A stretch of 64,000 nt of DNA from Paralvinella palmiformis. Lineage: Eukaryota > Annelida > Polychaeta > Terebellida > Alvinellidae. The translations under genes and the position numbers were made by a program. Below the pieces are notes generated by a model. That model was not told the DNA's origin and did no database searches. It saw nothing but the letters and a program-made list of their open reading frames with translations. This document shows positions 1 to 13,900 of this stretch, one piece after another; within the stretch, counting starts at the first letter, position 1, and each line of letters starts with the position of its first letter. The DNA is taken from assembly GCA_025642065.1 (NCBI GenBank), contig JAODUP010000520.1:187001-251000 (forward strand), written 5' to 3'.

Positions 1-2838
1 CCGTAACAACATCCCACATTGGCAAGACAGACAATTGATGCCCTCATAGCAAAAATGAGAACGTTCAGCAATATGCCAAATATCAGACCAAATCATTTTA
101 CAAACTGCCACGATGAGCAGCTACATTGTAATAAATAAATGAATGTTAAAAATTGGGTTCAGCAGAGTCTAAAATAATACTCTTGGAAACTAGAACAAAT
201 CACCTAAAGTAATCATCTGGCTAGTTCAGTACTTGTACAAGGTAGGTTGGTCAACCACAACTATACACTGCGTCTTCGTGGTGCCAAAAATTAACTCTAC
301 ACACACTACACTCCATTTGATGCAGCTAGTATTAAACTAATAATGGACTAACAGCTGCCGTTTTAAGAAGCCATGACAACAAAAAACCGGGACAACATAA
401 GCACATGTGACTGATTAATCATTTTACATATGGGCTCGCGAATATACGAATTTCATTTAAAACGTATTCAAATAATTTGAATAAACTACAAATCAGGTAA
501 GAACAACCCCGTTTTAAGAGAAATTGGCAGAAAACACATTCTGAATTAATTATTCAGTAAATAAAAACCATCAATACAATTATAGATGGTGGTAGATATC
601 TACAATGGGAAAGACCATATAGGAACAATAACATTTATATTTGAACTGAAACTAGATCGAAGTTATGATCTGAATGTTACATATACTACTATTTCATGCT
701 GCCTCTTCCATAATGATTAGTTAACCATGCATAATTGATTATTGGATAGATTATTATTATTATTAATCTAAGTGAAATGAAACTTATCTAAACTGAACAA
801 CGATGGTAGATTAACTCTGTTCCAGATGACTGTACACAACATGAAATATTGTAAGTGTATACATTAACCCTTCTACATTATATCAAGTACTGCATAACAG
901 TCCCACGCAGTCAATTTGATATAATAACATTTCAGGCTTGCGTAAGATAAATGGCAGGGAGTTTAAACAGGGATGAATTTTCTCTATGCATAACGCAGCT
1001 CGGTGTTTGAGATGCTTTATGAATTTCGATGGCACAGAATAAATTATGAGTTGACAGACTTCCTAATGTCTTTCCGAGTTGAGTTGGCCATGCTATTAGT
1101 TAGCATTATTAATTAAGGTGAGCCAGGAATTGTATTTCTGCACTCTCAAACACATATTTTATAACGAATCAGAATAAATATATTCATTTATTTGAAGATC
1201 AAAATGAATATTTTACTATGTACTGTCTTGTTGATGTTTTTGTTAGAAACATAAAAAAATTATGTTTCCACATTATCATTCATCCATTAAAGTGTATCTG
1301 CCAAAACAATGCATGACTGTTGTACCAACAAAACAACCAAATTAGCTAGGAAACTGGTTCCTTTCTGACCATGCAATAACAGCATAAACAATACTAACAA
1401 TATTGACAATAAACTCCAAATATCTGATAATGAACAATATGAAATTAAACATGAGGAAAACATTATTTCTGACATATAAGTTTCAATACAAGACTCTTAT
1501 TCTCATAAAAGTTTTTCACTTTGGCATCATTGCACTGAACCAATACGTATTGTAAATTACAGTTACGTTTATAATCAAATATAAATTGGGTAGGTTATTT
1601 ATGGCAAAAAATTCATCTAAAATGATCAATAAATGTAAGAGCTAGCAAAAATGTGTTTAATGTTGCAAACCACCCATATAGAAAATGTAAACAAAGGCAA
1701 CTAAATCTGTATGTACTGACAAAATACAGAATGTTATTTAAAAAATGACCAATTTCACAACTTTAGTAGACAATTATCCACATCAAAAACAACTTGTGAC
1801 CTCTGTGATTTTGTGATTACTAAAAAGAAGATTTTTATCGGACAGTTCAACACAAAAGCTAGCAAGGGTTTTGAACACAAATGCCAAAGCTTGCAGCTAA
1901 TGCTGTAGAAGGTGACCCACAAATAGAGTTCCAAATGATGGTGCAGTGGTTGCAACAATTGTCCATTATAAGTGGTCCATGTTAACACGACTGATATTGT
2001 TATTGGAATATAATATTATACATCATGTGACTTGTTCTGGTTAAAGAACACACTTGTGTAAAATCAGTGATAATTTGAATAACTGCTGTTTCTTAGAAAT
2101 CAAAAGGTTTTGGTCAAATTTAGTGTCTGAAGTTGTTTCTCATCTAAATAGGATTTTTGGAAAAGCTAACTTCTTGTGATTGTGGAAAATATCCTCATAT
2201 TCATTGACAACTTATCATAATAAATGTTCTTCATTGTTGGAATAAACATGCCACTGAAAATAACAGTGAATATAAAACAAAAAATAAACCCATCTGATCA
2301 GACAGTCAACAGTTTTTGTGACATTTCTTCTGTGTGCCTTCACAGAAAATACTGCATTATAGATTGCAATATTTATGGACCAACTGCATTACAGGCAGTA
2401 AAACCTTAGAAGTTATTGTTACATGAGGGATACCAATAGAAGTGATAACTACTTCTTAAAACCTTTCTTACAAACCTAATTGAGGGTCACTGCTCTATGT
2501 GTTTGTGTTTTATACTATCGTTAGATTGATACATATTAATACTGGTCACATTCCAGCAATAAACTTATGGTCACTGCTCATTTACAATTCCCCTCTTCTG
2601 ATTTGGACCTGTGCAATTCAGTGTCAATGTCAACCATCTGGGGAGTATACTCTTGCTCATGGTCAATCACAGGTATAAAATATAACTAAGTCAACTGTAA
2701 GTGCATCAAAGGCCAGTAGCCAGTCAGTGAATTCACAACAATGACTTCTAGGTATCTTGCACATCACACTAACCAATGAGACAAAAAAACATAAAACATA
2801 TTGAAGCTACCTTTAAGAGGTATTAATATGTTACTTAC
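1..2838. other. GRK2 intron 3 (part), no exon recognised
   Basis: This stretch lies downstream of GRK2 exon 3 on the minus strand and is presumably intron 3 running out of the window. I looked on the minus strand for the next conserved GRK2 exon, which should encode the rest of the RGS-homology domain, and did not find it. Short open frames here, such as the minus frame at 1755-1988, resemble no family I know and have no splice context. The DNA is AT-rich without an obvious mobile element. Confidence 0.6.
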
Positions 2839-2966
2839 CTCATCATAGAATCTTAGCTGAGGTACCCCCTCCTCACACTGAGTCTCACAGAATTCTTTGA
2901 AGAGCAAATATCCTGAAAAAACAACAATAGGAAACAAATGTAGGACCTACAGAGAAATACATTGTA

Positions 2967-3020
<54 letters not shown>

Positions 3021-3922
3021 CTAGTAGTGAGTACTGGTACACTTTATATATAGTTGCCTCAATTGACACTAACCTGGCAAAAACTTTCTTCATGAACCCA
3101 ACAACAAGTACAATACATAAGAGTTTTATATTATAACAGAAGAATGAAAAGGCTAAGACAGAAGACACTGTTTATATCAGTCAAATAATTGCCCATTCAT
3201 AGTCCCATGAGTGGATTCGAACTCACACCTGCAGGTTTGTATCAAAGTGCTCTAACCACTGTGCTATCCCAATACAGCTGGATGTGGACTATCTAGAGGT
3301 TAATAGGTACAGCCAAGCTAATCAAGATTATAATTATAAACAGACAAGTAAATCTTTTGATAAATACTTCTTATTGCAATGTCCAATCCAGGATTTCCCA
3401 AACTTTATCATGGGCCGGCTGCAGACTCCATATAAAATTAAAAGCGAGACAAATTTTCTGTGTCATTTGTCAAAGACGCTAATCCTAAATTAAGTCCACC
3501 ATCTAACAAAGAAAATAATTCTATATTAAGACTTCTGGTTATATAAATAATATAATCAACAAGAGTAGGGTTGGATTATTAAATTTAGTTACTGTATTTG
3601 TATAATTTGTTCCTATGTAAAATATTACCAGTATGTAATAGCAAATTTCTACAACACAAATACTTCCAAAGGCATGTTTGCTTCAGATGAATGTAGAATA
3701 ATTGGAGTATGCTTTATTTCAAAACTTGATACACTGAGCTGAACTACATACTACTACTACTGTGGGGGTGTACCTAGGTGATTGTAGGGATTCCTATGGT
3801 GCAGTGGTTATATAATTGTATAGCAAACCCCCAGGTTGTTGGTTCAAAGCCAGCTCATGCTTGACAGATGTCCCTCGGCCATGTGTCCCAGGTTTGACCA
3901 GTACCAAGGTTAAACAACTCAA

Positions 3923-3974
<52 letters not shown>

Positions 3975-6127
3975 TAAGTAAACATCGAAATCTGAACAAA
4001 GCAAACAACCACCAACATACAGTGGAGGGGCACAGAAAAGCCAATGATATCAAATTGCCTTCATTTAACAATTCTGCACATGCTCCCTGCCATTTCCATT
4101 TGCTAGCCCTATAACTCCACTTCTGGACTAACTGGCTGTGACTTTCCACTCACATCTAATTTCTCTCAAGGAGCTTCCCGCGATCTGCCACACACACATT
4201 AGTTAACATCATGGACGTTTCTTGTGGGTTTTTTTTTACTTTTCTCTGGTAAATATCCGAAAACCAATTCACAAAAGCACAATAACTTCAGGCAATGATA
4301 AAAGTGAAATTATAATATTCTATACTTGGTCAAGCCATTAGTTTAATTCAGGCCAGACATATCAACCAGTCACTCAAATCAGTTATTAAGACACTGTTAA
4401 ATAAAACTGAAAAATATAATAATAATCATAACATCTTTTTGGCACTAAAGGCAACGAAGTATAGTCAGAATATAAAAAGACATATAATGAAACAACATGT
4501 AAAATTTTAAATGACTAGCAAGGGAGTGATTTGCTTAGCTTTGGCTTGGGTCGCCGTGACCTCAAACATCCGACAGAGGGGTAACTCCTGAATGAAACAT
4601 TTCACAAACACAGGTGAATACCGGAAGTCAAATCCCTATGTGGAGGTTTTGGACATGTAGTTCTACCCACTGTGCTATACTGGATATTGTACTTGTCAGC
4701 TACCCGAATGATATTAATTTCCAGCCATTTAACATCAAAGCTATCACATTCATTTATACACGATCTTGCACTCATACGCACACTCACATACACACATACA
4801 AATAACAATAAATCCCCTGAAAGCTATCAATGATATGACAACACGTACAGTTAGTATATTCCCTATTATCCCTTACTTCCAACATCATACAGAATATTTT
4901 ATATGAGCCAGAAATCAATACCGAGAACCAACATTCCAGTCAATACATTTAGCCTCCAGCCAATACTTCTACCTAGTCACAAACACACAACCAGATGACA
5001 TGCTGTTTTACCATCAATAATAATCTACTAATTGACTACTAACTCAGGGAACAGAGGACTGTTACCTACTATACATAAATATATAGATACTTATTATAAG
5101 ACTATATGAGGTAATGAATTTATAAGAATTACTTTGCATAATCACTAAATATATCAGCATTATAACTGCTACATCTTCCAGCTATGAATGTCAGTTATAA
5201 AAGAGTTAAGACTAGTTCTTTTGTTATCATTTCTCGGATTAACCAAATACATCATACAATGGTATATCAACAAGCTTGTCATTTATATAGACGAAGGCCA
5301 CACCCCATTCCCCCCCCCCCCAAAAAAAAAAGGCCTTCAACACAATGTAAATACCAGTAGTTGGAATCACATATGCTCTATTATAATTATACATTATTTA
5401 TATTAATTATGTATATATTATTATTAACAATCATATTTGCACTTATATTACTGACTTCTACCACACATACACATACACGGTATTATACACACAGAGCACT
5501 CAGGTCCATTTTGCTGGAGATAACATGGATCATCACGTGTGTTGTACTGACCTGATGAGCATAGCTTTACATAAATTTAAATTAACTTATTAGATGCAAA
5601 CCTAAATTTACACATTTGCAACTGTGCGTCTAAAATATGCCCTCCTAGTCCTAGATTAATGTAGACCATGGTGGGAGGAGATATGTCCAGGGGCTTGGTC
5701 TGAAGAGTAGAGTTTGTTCATGTTCCATTTAATTGTGAATATTTGGAACTGAAATGTGACATCTAGCAGCAATTAGACCAGTCACAGTATATTTGGGTCT
5801 GACAACCTGTTTAATGAACCATGAATGATCAGTACAGGCTTGCTGACCAACAGGAACTCTCTAGCAGTTCCACTTAGAAAGGTTTTTCTTTTTCTGACAT
5901 TTACACCTTTTTTAAGATGATTAAATAGACACACTGATTGCATTTATCCTGTACAATTTTTTAAATATCATTAAAAAATGTGAGAAAATTATCCAAATTA
6001 CAAGCCAGTGTCTGCCTCATTGACTTTACTAAATGCAGCTTCTGAGATGCATGCCCACCATCAGCCTACAACAGAATGTTACAGTCACCAAGGCAAGTAA
6101 ATAAATCATATTTATAACTATACATAA

Positions 6128-6189
<62 letters not shown>

Positions 6190-7030
6190 TATGCATAGTC
6201 TTGTATAGTGTATATAAAATTAAATATCCAGTAAATAGCTGTATACAGATATTTCCTTATTAAATGAACTAATGCAATATACACGTCATGTTCTATCACA
6301 TTTGGACAGAACCGTACCACTAAAACCCCATATTAAATATTCAGGATAAAATCAGCATGTAAAACAGTATCAGCTAAACAAGGTAGTGAATGGATAGAAA
6401 CCAGTCTCAGACAAAACGCAATCTGCATTAAAAATGAATGATCACTCTGAGTGCAATATTTGCAATATATCAAGGCAATAAAACACCAAGTTTATCTGAT
6501 GACTAGGTCAAGAATGTGTTATTTTACATTTAATATGTGAAAAGTAAACAGTACTTTTATATATAAAGGTGAGTTATATGTTTTATTCACATTCTATACT
6601 TATTAAAAAGTGACTAAATACAATAAAGAACAGATCTTTCTCTATTTCCATTTCACGTGATTACTAATGCTAATTTGAATTTCACAAATAGACCCAAATC
6701 TAATCATTTCTGGCAGGTTAGATATGAAGCCAATCTTTAAACACAAAACAATATATATTTTGAAGAAGAGTAAATAAGTTTGCAAACCAATGGAAATTTG
6801 TTACTTTACTAAGCATTATTTAATCAAAATCATATTTCATATGAGATGTGGTGGTGAGCCCAACTTTAATTAGTATGGGGAGGGGGATTATCTCGGTGGA
6901 GGTGTCTGTGTTGTTGTTTTTTGTATGTGTATGTTTTGTTCTGGATTGCTATGTATCAGTGCTAAGGGTATTGTGAGAAAGTGAACTTTATTTTATAGGA
7001 AGCCAACAGTAAACTCCTGTCAGTCAAGAT

Positions 7031-7063
<33 letters not shown>

Positions 7064-7908
7064 CAAAATAATAGTTTGTCATAATTATAGCAGGAATACA
7101 TGTGAACGATATGGGTGAGTTGCAGGCATGGACAAGTTAACAATTACCAGTAGTGAGTATTGGCTTTTGTTAACACTAACACATATAAAGAGGGGATAAG
7201 AATCGAGACACACACAGAGAGAGAGAGAGAGAGAGACAAACAAAAAATCTTTAAATATTAGCAGATGTCATCCAGAGGAACTGTGTATTGAAAGCCCAAT
7301 ATGACACACGTGCGCGCGTATGCACACACAAATATCCACCAAACAATGGAAAGATGTTGCAAAAAAGGTTTTTATCCTAGAATAATATTTCTCTAAAGGC
7401 CAAGAAAAATTATGTGTAAATATAATAACGTAACAGTTTAAGAAAGCAAACAGAGTGCCTCTACTTTAACTACTAGACAAAACAAACATCATCACCAGAC
7501 AGTGAAATAATTCAGTCTACAGCACTGGCAACACGGATCACTGTGATCCAGAATATGGTGGACTGAATATCTGGAACAGTCCGGAGAGTAATCTGACTGC
7601 GTAAACATTATCACCAAACCTACCTAGTTTCTGGTTGAAGACCTTGTCAAATTTAACCTCAGACATCTTCTGAAGATGTTTATGCATAACACTCCGAATG
7701 CTGAAAATAAAATAAAAACGTAGGTTAAACAGATCATAAAAGAGGTTATGTTTGGTATTTCCAGATGGCCATTATATAATGTGGTACATATATGAAATAA
7801 CTGATAGCTGATATTTGTATTAGCTAAATGAAGATGAATATCAACTTAACAATAACACAAATTGTCGATATTTAAATTTTCAGAGTATTAGAGCTAATGG
7901 GGTGAACG

Positions 7909-7945
<37 letters not shown>

Positions 7946-10900
7946 ATGATAACCAGAGATTATTAATGTTCAATTATGAAGCACAAAAAAACACATTTAA
8001 CATTTCAACCAAACATGGAGCTATTATCAAAAACGCCTGCATGTAGATATGATAAATGGGTGAAATTCACTTCTGATCCATTCAACACGGAACACCAAAA
8101 TGTATTGCTTTTTCAAAATGACTACTGGATCATTTTACAATGCCATTCGGGATTGTGTACAAGCAATGCCATTGGTCTTATTCATGATCAAACAAAATCG
8201 AAATCTACCAGAAACCTCATTTCTATATGATTCACTAGGATGACTGCACCATTTAGTGGAACTATGTCTGCAGATCATGTTCCATGGGGCTAGCTAGCTA
8301 CAGGCTTTGGTATTTGTGTGCTACACTACTGGTAGTTGTTGTGTTGAAACATATAATAATTTATTTGACAAATTATGAAATAACTGAGGACCCAAACTAG
8401 TTCTCACATGAATACCTTGTCCATTACAGTTCCCAGCTTGATGAGATATTTTTAATGACATACTGTATTCTATCAATATTAAATACAAATTTATTTGTCA
8501 TTGTTTAAATTTTTTTTACAGAAATGTTCATGTTCATTCATGATGACATCATTCAGATTTTTTATGCTAGACCTCTCATTTAATGATAAATTTAGATGAA
8601 TTTTTTTCAAAACGAAACAACTTTATAGTTAATTATATACCGGTACTTAACGGTAGTTACACAATACACAATTCTTTATTTATAATATGGACCCAGTGAA
8701 AGACAACTGTGGGAAAATGAATATTCATTACTCATGTTAGTGGGTATGACAAAAACAATTATAAACAAAGATAATTCTGTTAATTTGTGAGAACAAGAAC
8801 CTTATATTTAAATATATATATATTACAGATAATTAAATGTTTCTCACATTTTACTTCATATTGGTGATCTTCAGATATTTAGAGTTTACTGTCACAACAT
8901 CTCACTTGTAGTGTGATAGCAAAATAACATAATGGATGTTTGATGAAAAGGGGACACAAATCAAAAATAAATCTCCTCCTATCAACCCAGAAAATCATGA
9001 ATTAACAAATGAATACACTTGTTTTTCCATACTAATTCATTGTGTACACAGTGTTGCCTACTCACAAACCATAGTTGATCTCTGGAGGATAATGCACTGG
9101 ACACTGCAGAAATCAGCTATTGTCAAAACACTAAATTCAACTTTTCTTTTTTAACAGTTCAAGTGACTATCATCTTTTGATATCAATGATCATAGTTTTT
9201 CAAACTCAACAATAAACAAAAAATGGACCATATTATGTATGTTCTTTCCAATAAACCTGTAATGATTTATTTGCCATAAAGTACCAGATAATAAAGAGAT
9301 TAATTTTACTCAATGTAAAATACCTTTAAAAGACACCTACTAGTAAGGGTGATTTATTAAATATGCATAATCATTGTTAGAGTAATTAGCATATTTCAAC
9401 ATACATTCAGTGATAAAAACTTGAAGTCATGGTTGTAAAGAATTACAACTGAAAGATGTTTTCTTGATGCAAGAATATGATAACCAAAAGCCTTAACTGG
9501 AAATATAAATTATCATCAAAAATCTGAACAGTCATTCAGCAATAAACTGAAATCATTTATGAACCAAGGATGAGGGTATTTATTAATAATTTGACTGATA
9601 CACAAAATTTTAGCAAAAGAATAAAACCTTATGGATTGGACCAAGTCTCATGGTATATCACGAATTTGAATACACCCACACACACACCACAAACAAAACT
9701 ACAGAGGTCTGGGAAAGGTGTCCGGCTTTGTGACAAGCTGTTTCATGCTCATTCTAGAATGAGGAATTATTATGGATTTTGACTCTTATGTCAAAAAATG
9801 AATATGCCCGCAATATTTTCACCAGGCAGTGGCTCTACGGCTATACGATAAATGGAACATTTGATAGGAAACAGATTGTTGATGAAGAGAAATACTGAAC
9901 ATTTCAACCAGTACTAGTTGTAACCTGCTTTTTGTTGTTTCTGTATCCTCTGTAGTCACCCTTGTGAAACTATGCATAGATTAAAAAGAAACTATTATCA
10001 TTATGAGATTGACAAGATAAAATCCTGTCACACTTTGATGACTAACGTAAAGAGAGAAAACACATTTCTGCAGTTATTACCATGCACACATCACCCACTC
10101 CTAATAAGTTACAGACTACCGTACCAATACTCAATTATTTAACAATAACTGTGAAAAATGTACTCAGCAAGTTATATAATTAATTTAAAAAACCTTCATC
10201 TTCACACTATTGATGAAGTATTATCTGATCATAACACACTTAAATGTAAAAATGGTGCTGCTTTATGGCCACTTGCTGGTGAGTGGTGGTAGGCCAAAAG
10301 GGACTCAAGCAAGCTCCAAGGGAATGAGGCAGGGTGAAAGATGAACTAGTCTTCATGCGCAATCAGGCCAGGATCTGAACTCAGTTCTGCTATGGAGAGA
10401 CCCCTCATTGTAAATTTAAAATAAGATACACACTTCCAGCACATATATCTTTTGACAACTGATGCACTAAACACCTCAGATCCTAGACAGGACAAGTAAA
10501 TATAGGGAGTTTTAATACTAGTATGTCTAAAAATCTACTAGCACTGAAAATAATTGAAGCTAGATCGAAGTTATATTGACCAAATCAGAAGCAAGATCAC
10601 AACAAGTGTTTTAACATGTGTGATGGCTGCATGAAAATTGTTCTTATTAGGCAATATTTTAAACATATCATGATACCAAATACGTGCTATAAGTTCTTTG
10701 ACACATGTTTGCAGCTTTGCCAGTCTTTGGATATATTCAGTAGGTTATGGACTAGAGAGTAGTTCTATCCCTGAATACCATGGAAACTACTACTGATCGT
10801 ACCCAGGCTAAAAAAAAGCTAATCAAACAGCAATCTGAGAACGTTACAAAACCTTGTAAATATGAGGTGTGCACTTACTGAGGTATAGATATGAAATATA

Positions 10901-13900
10901 CCAAGTTCTTACTTTTTCAATCTAAAATTCCAAAAATGCACATTATCCATCAGAGCGGGAAGCAGGAGTGATTTTTTTGTTGTTAAGTCATCCATGGTGG
11001 CCCAAGGAGAAACTCGTCGGGAAAACTTCTTACATATACAATGGTCTTAGCCAGCTACTCATCTGCCTTTCATTTATGGTGGGGAAAATTAAGCAATAGA
11101 TGAGCTGGATGGGGCGGGTGATTGTCCTAAAAGTATCTAAATTCTGGGGATAAAAAGCTCTTAATCCCTGAAAATGGTCTAGAATATTTCAATACATCAA
11201 GAGCCTTTTGATCTGTGGCGTCCTAAGCATACCCCATATCCCTGCCTAATAGGTTACGACCCAGCTTATTGGCCACGGTGGATAAGAAGACCCGTACTTT
11301 CAAACTGCTACCTAAAACACTGCACAGTATGTGTCATATTCTAACGCATAACCTAGTGCAGTGCAAGTACTCTAACCACTGCACCATTGAAGAGGGGAAG
11401 AACAGAATTTGGAATTGGGTGCTGGAGGCATATGGTAGAGGGGTGACTTAAGTTTTTTAATTCAACATCACCATATCATACAATTACATTTTTTAAGGAA
11501 TATGAGACCCTCCCCCCACCATAGACAATACTGATTTCAATCCAATGGCTGAGCTTTACAGTGCAATCCACTATCAACTGGACTTGTCAGCAGGTTCAAA
11601 TAATATAAACAATTGCATATCATCTATACATTGGTGGTATATATTATATAGCACATCTACAAGATCCCCAATCAGAATGTGTCTCAAGAGAATGGGATCG
11701 TTTTGACAGTTTAAATGCAGTCTATTCTACCATGAAGCAGGCCTCCTGGATTCGATAATTAATGAATGACTGCCGGTCTAGAGATAAGAGTGAAACGATA
11801 GTATCACTGTTCCATGGATGCCAAGTCTGTTCATTATTCATGATACGATTCAGAATATTCTGTGGTCCACAATACATCAACCAAAACCAAAACGACACAA
11901 CACTTACAATAGGTAGCTTTATGGATGTCATTTTATAATACATAATACTGCCATCTCAGTATTATGAATTTTTTTCTTGTAGTCAACTGAACATCCCATG
12001 TTCTATAACTAAGGAGATCACCTATCTGCCACTCTTTCTCTATTTCTATTATCTTGGAGATGAACAGCAGGTTTGATTGGCATACTATGTCATGATAATA
12101 TACAGCTATCTTCGCATCGGAAGACTTCCTCTTTGGAAGCAATTTCCCGGCTGGCTGTCATAGCTGCACAGGAATTATACCAATCTGTAGGGTTTCACTC
12201 ACTGCTGGTTCTAACCATGTTCAGCAGTAAACAAGCATCCTAATGTTCAATCAATGTTGTTGGTAGTGTATCAACTGTGTAGGTAGTCTCATCTGATTTG
12301 ACGACAACCATACTAACACCATTCTTAATGACCGAAGGTCACAGTGATATCAATCTTAACCAGCCACTGATACATTTTGAAATGGTACCATCTAGTAGTG
12401 ATGTTTGGATCATCTTTAATGTTAAGTTACCATATTCACTGAAATGCTGAGTGATATATTCATCGTTAGCCACTGAAATTCGAGATTATTCAACCTTAAA
12501 TCTTATGGCCAAACTATCTAATAACAGAATCCAGTTATTAAAGTAAATATATCAGATGATATACAAAGATTCGGTTAGTGCTGTCTATCTGTTTATAAAT
12601 GTTTTCATCTTTAGTGCTTTATGCTCACCCTAGATTTCTATCTAGAGATATGGTACAGCCACAAAAAGCTGTCACTTTTGTCAGCTAATTAGATAGGGTA
12701 CTCGACTGTATTATTACTTGTAAATATATAGACAAATTTCAAACAGTCTGTTTAATCTTATAATGGATTCTGACTGTATGACATTTTTCTGCCAAGAACA
12801 ATCATATGGTTCGATGTTTTCAAGTTCACCAGAATACTTTTGAACAGCATATATACAAGAAGATGAAGCTGCTAACGGATTCACCTACTCTCACAATGCC
12901 CAGGTTACATTACTGTGAGGGATGTCCTGCTGAATAATACAGAAAGTGAAAGTTAGTGCAGACATGTGGCTGGCAAATCAAAATTATATCAGTGGCACAA
13001 TCTTTCTCTGTTATGTTTAGTTAACATTTACCTTTTAGTTGGTCATAACCCCAGGCAGACTGGAAAAAAGGCACATTATTAATTTATGTAGAGCTGCAAT
13101 ATGTGAGGTTTGGATGCTAGATTCACTATCATTGATGGCAACTCCCTTAATGTGACCGCAAACAATGTCAGGTACTTCATGAGAGAACACCCCAAGCAAA
13201 TTAGGCCTTTTGGGGTCCTTTCAGTCCTATAATAGTTTCATGATGGAAATAAAACATCTCATCTTGATCCCGAGAATACTTGTGACGTGACTATGGCTTT
13301 GTAAATTCTTATCTGTAGATCCATACATAGCCATTGATATTGTGCATTAATAAAAAGGCCATACTTTTGTACAACTGATGTACACAAAATACAGACTAAG
13401 GCAACCACTGTGTTAACTACCATAACTTGCAACACGTCTTCCAAATTCCTAGGTATACCACCAACTAAGAATTCATTCATCTGATCTATAATATGTGTCT
13501 TCCATTGGTTGAATGCAATTGATTCACCACTATCTGTTCCAATACAAGCCCCAAATAAAAATGAACAGACTATCTTAGGAAATCTTCCACATAAACATAC
13601 TATGTAAGTAGTGCATGAAAGGCCACTTAGGCAAAGAATGAAAAACCAGGGAAACCATTCAAAAATAATTTTAAAAATTGATCAAGTGCTGCGTGAAACA
13701 ACCTGGATAACAGACGATTATATGATCTCAGCAGTCTCCTAACACGTACTGCTCACGTTGATCAGCTCCATTAGTATCAAATGGGAGTAAAATCTTGTCT
13801 CCTAATAAGTCCAAATGTGTCCAGTAATGTTTTGTCATATGGCAGACTAATTTTAGTCTGCCATCAGAAATAACATTAAAATCCATCAGTTAACTACATA

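Noticed and set aside
1755..1988. 77-codon minus frame near the left edge as a GRK2 exon
   Set aside because: It does not match the conserved GRK2 sequence expected after exon 3 and has no fitting splice sites.
2897..3168. Overlapping open frames with poly Tyr-Ile runs
   Set aside because: These are translations of the TA microsatellite. The same holds for frames at 3794-4149, 6066-6320, 20006-20630, 21404-21713 and 29263-29481.
11722..12142. Two adjacent minus-strand frames in GRK2 intron 1 that could be a decayed retroelement
   Set aside because: No family motif could be identified in either frame.
13259..13480. Minus frame containing a segment like the LINE 'RLYKAIV.S.LLYGS' block
   Set aside because: Only about 15 residues are suggestive, and no other reverse transcriptase landmark is in order around it. 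Too weak to call.
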